Positions 62,033-64,000 of a stretch of 64,000 bases of DNA are shown here, piece by piece. Numbering within the stretch: the stretch's first letter is position 1; each line of letters opens with the position of its first letter. The notes beneath the pieces are model-generated. The model was given only the letters and a program-made list of their open reading frames with translations, made no database searches and had not been told where the DNA came from. The DNA is taken from the NCBI GenBank assembly GCA_963402885.1, contig OY727093.1, positions 14,191,501-14,255,500 on the forward strand. Direction: 5' to 3'. Source of the stretch: Antedon bifida (taxonomy: Eukaryota; Echinodermata; Crinoidea; Comatulida; Antedonidae). The translations under genes and the position numbers were made by a program.

Positions 62033-63031
62033 AAATCGAAAGGCAATTTGTCGATAATCTTTACTCCATGATAATACGGTAACCCCTATAATTAAGGGTA
62101 CTAAATATTGTTACTCGAAATGTCCCCATTGGTAGTGACACCCTCTCTAAAAAATAAAGTTGAAATAAAATAAATAGATAGAGGTTACTGTATTTTAAAA
62201 CAACTCAACGTCATTAGATTTAGGGAAACGCTGCTTGCCTTATTAACTGTACTGTGTACATACATAATATAATACGAAATATAACATTGTCATAGAATAA
62301 TATAAAAAGAAAGTCTCTCAATAAAAACATTATATATAAAATCAATAAAAGCTAAAAAAACAGTTCACATAAATTATCTATACAGTATTTCATTATAAAA
62401 AAGACAAACGTTTACCAGTACGGTACAGTATTACCATTATTCTTTAGAGTATACTCTTTATTCAGACAAAGGTACAATACCATTTTTTTTAATACAGAAA
62501 CACAAACACAATTTTGACGCAAAATATAATTTAAAATAAAATAGATTTTTAATTTATTTATACAGGATTATAATTATTATGGTTTATTACATTTCCGGAT
62601 AGTGTCAAAAATGACATAAGCCCAGTATGACGTATGTGTTGTATTGTAGAACAGTTGCATTTGTTTTCTTTGGTTTTGACAACAACCTTGAATGGGTTCA
62701 GGATTGGAATTTGTTTTAAATGATTTTTTTCATTGTAAGTTTATTGGGACGTGGGATGAGTCATTTTAAACGCTGTCACTGCCCTCTACGCCTACAGATA
62801 AGCATCCCCAAATATGGTTAACCTAATTATGACGCACACTATTAAACGACTCTGATTGGTTGAGATTGCTAATCCAAACAACCGTAGTCATGCCGCGCCA
62901 TTTTCTGAATAATTATTGAATCTGAAACTCATGATAAAGTTTGTGCTAATTTAAATCTGTAACTTTTAAATTAACTAGTTGTCTTCAGGTAAGCTAATCA
63001 ACAAATCAATGTGGTTGCATTTATATAGATA
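61632..63031. promoter_or_regulatory. Shared upstream region of SMPD2-like gene and WEE1
   Basis: The two genes are divergent, with 1.4 kb between start codons. Near WEE1 there is an inverted CCAAT box (GATTGG, 62854-62859) and a GC-rich element GCGCCATTTT (62895-62904) of the YY1/E2F-like kind common at cell-cycle promoters. No TATA box stands out. Assignment of factors is inference. Confidence 0.4.
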
Positions 63032-63750
63032 ATGTCTACGTGCCATTCTCTAGTTATGCATAGATCTCCAACAATCCAACGCCTAACGTTCCACGATAGT
63101 GATGGCGAAGAAGGCTCGTATGACGAGGAAGATGTGCCAAGCTTTCCTGCAGGCTTGCATCGCCGTGGTCAGTCCGTGCGAGGTGGCTCACTCAGTGGTT
63201 GTGAGGATGCCAGTTTTTCGTCCTTACCAGGCTCAGATTTTCTAGATATGGATACAGATACATCTTGGGATTCCACCCTTGCTACGCCAGAAAGTAGTCC
63301 AAGGAGAAGGCAGTTTAACTTAACAAAACATGTGGATTACTGGAATGGGGGAACCCCGAGTCGTTCAAAATCCCCAACCTGCAGTCTTTCAGGTCTGGGT
63401 ATACAGAGTCCCATGTTGATTAAGTCTAATCGCCCCGCAACACCTTGTAGTACGTCTCCTCCAAACAAAGATCTAAGGAACTTAAGACTATTCGATACAC
63501 CTCACACACCAAAGTCTTTGCTAAGAAAATCATCAAGATTGGGTCATCTTAAAAAGACAAACAATGGTGGCAGTGGGCTAGTTGGGCGATTATTTAGTGG
63601 ACAGCGTAATAGTCCAATTAACGATAAACCACAGACAGTGCCAGCAGTGAGCAAAACAATGTTTAGAAAACCACTTGCCAATGTAAATCCATTTACACCA
63701 AATGCAATAATGCAAAGTGCTACCAAGAAAAGATTGAAACGTGAAAAAAG
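63032..63750 (+). CDS. WEE1: Wee1 kinase, first coding exon (rest beyond window)
   Basis: N-terminal regulatory part of the Wee1 protein kinase, the nuclear enzyme that phosphorylates the ATP-site tyrosine of Cdk1 to delay mitosis. The exon encodes 239 codons plus two bases and ends at AAAAAG|GTTAGT. It contains an acidic stretch (HDSDGEEGSYDEEDVPSF), many Ser/Thr-Pro sites, and the two blocks diagnostic for animal Wee1: LRLFDTPHTPKSLLRKSS (human LRLFDTPHTPKSLL) and NVNPFTPNAI (human NINPFTPDSL), followed by a basic KKRLKREK, a probable nuclear localisation signal. The kinase domain lies past the right edge. The ATG is the first in frame in this open stretch. The first residues (MSTCHSLVMH) are less certain than the second methionine, eight codons on. 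Confidence 0.92.
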
Positions 63751-64000
63751 GTTAGTATTGTATATCACTTTTAAAGTTGAATTTGCTATTTAATATGTAC
63801 TGTATGACATCCTTCTCATGATACTACTTAGCTAAATATAATATCTGAAATATAAGAGATTATAATGTGTGTGTGTTTTTAAAAACAAATTGTCTGTAAA
63901 CTATGCTACCAGAGCAGTTGCTATATTATTAATAGTATACTGTTGTAATATTTATAAAGCTGTGCTCTTCCAAAGTAAGGAATGAGTATATAATTACGTA
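63751..64000. other. Start of WEE1 intron 1
   Basis: Begins with the donor GTTAGT; no further exon before the window ends. Confidence 0.7.

Overview
This 64 kb window looks like a piece of an AT-rich animal genome: intron-bearing genes with GT..AG splice sites, animal-type proteins (SLC17 transporters, neutral sphingomyelinase, Wee1) and many transposon families (CR1/L2-like LINEs, Penelope-like elements, Helentrons, hAT-like and MITE elements, tRNA- and 5S-derived repeats). A marine invertebrate, perhaps an echinoderm or other invertebrate deuterostome, is the best guess; the species cannot be fixed from sequence alone.

Positions 1-40.6 kb hold a tandem array of SLC17-like transporter genes, all on the minus strand with one shared nine-exon plan. 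Copy A (112-3195) runs off the left edge. Copies B (4350-8174), D (14560-17993), E (20703-24054) and F (32934-40551) splice in silico to 474-482 aa. Copy C (9057-12349) is a multiply broken pseudogene. A seventh copy G (25523-28062) survives only as exon scraps interrupted by a LINE that itself carries a Helentron. C, D and E also share introns, a SINE, a TATA box and flanks, so they are the youngest duplicates.

Positions 40.6-49.6 kb are repeat-rich: a 3.9 kb Helentron-like element with a 2.3 kb terminal-inverted-repeat element nested in it, a decayed duplicate of the 3' end of the next gene with a 5S rRNA-like sequence, and a very young 327-bp tandem duplication.

Positions 49.7-61.6 kb (minus strand) are a neutral sphingomyelinase gene (SMPD2-like, seven exons, 392 aa), with a 2.8 kb LINE in its last intron. 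It is divergent from the first coding exon of WEE1 (63032-63750, plus strand, continuing past the right edge). Between them lies a 1.4 kb shared upstream region containing an inverted copy of the sphingomyelinase first exon.

The most unusual signal is the octamer TAGGCCTA. It occurs far more often than base composition predicts, and in several duplicated segments one copy has TAGGCCTA where its paralogue has plain TA, so a 6-bp GGCCTA seems to have been inserted at TA sites, once inside a coding exon. A second strong signal is the Helentron ends, whose 5' palindromes differ between elements yet are always matched by the same element's 3' subterminal arm.
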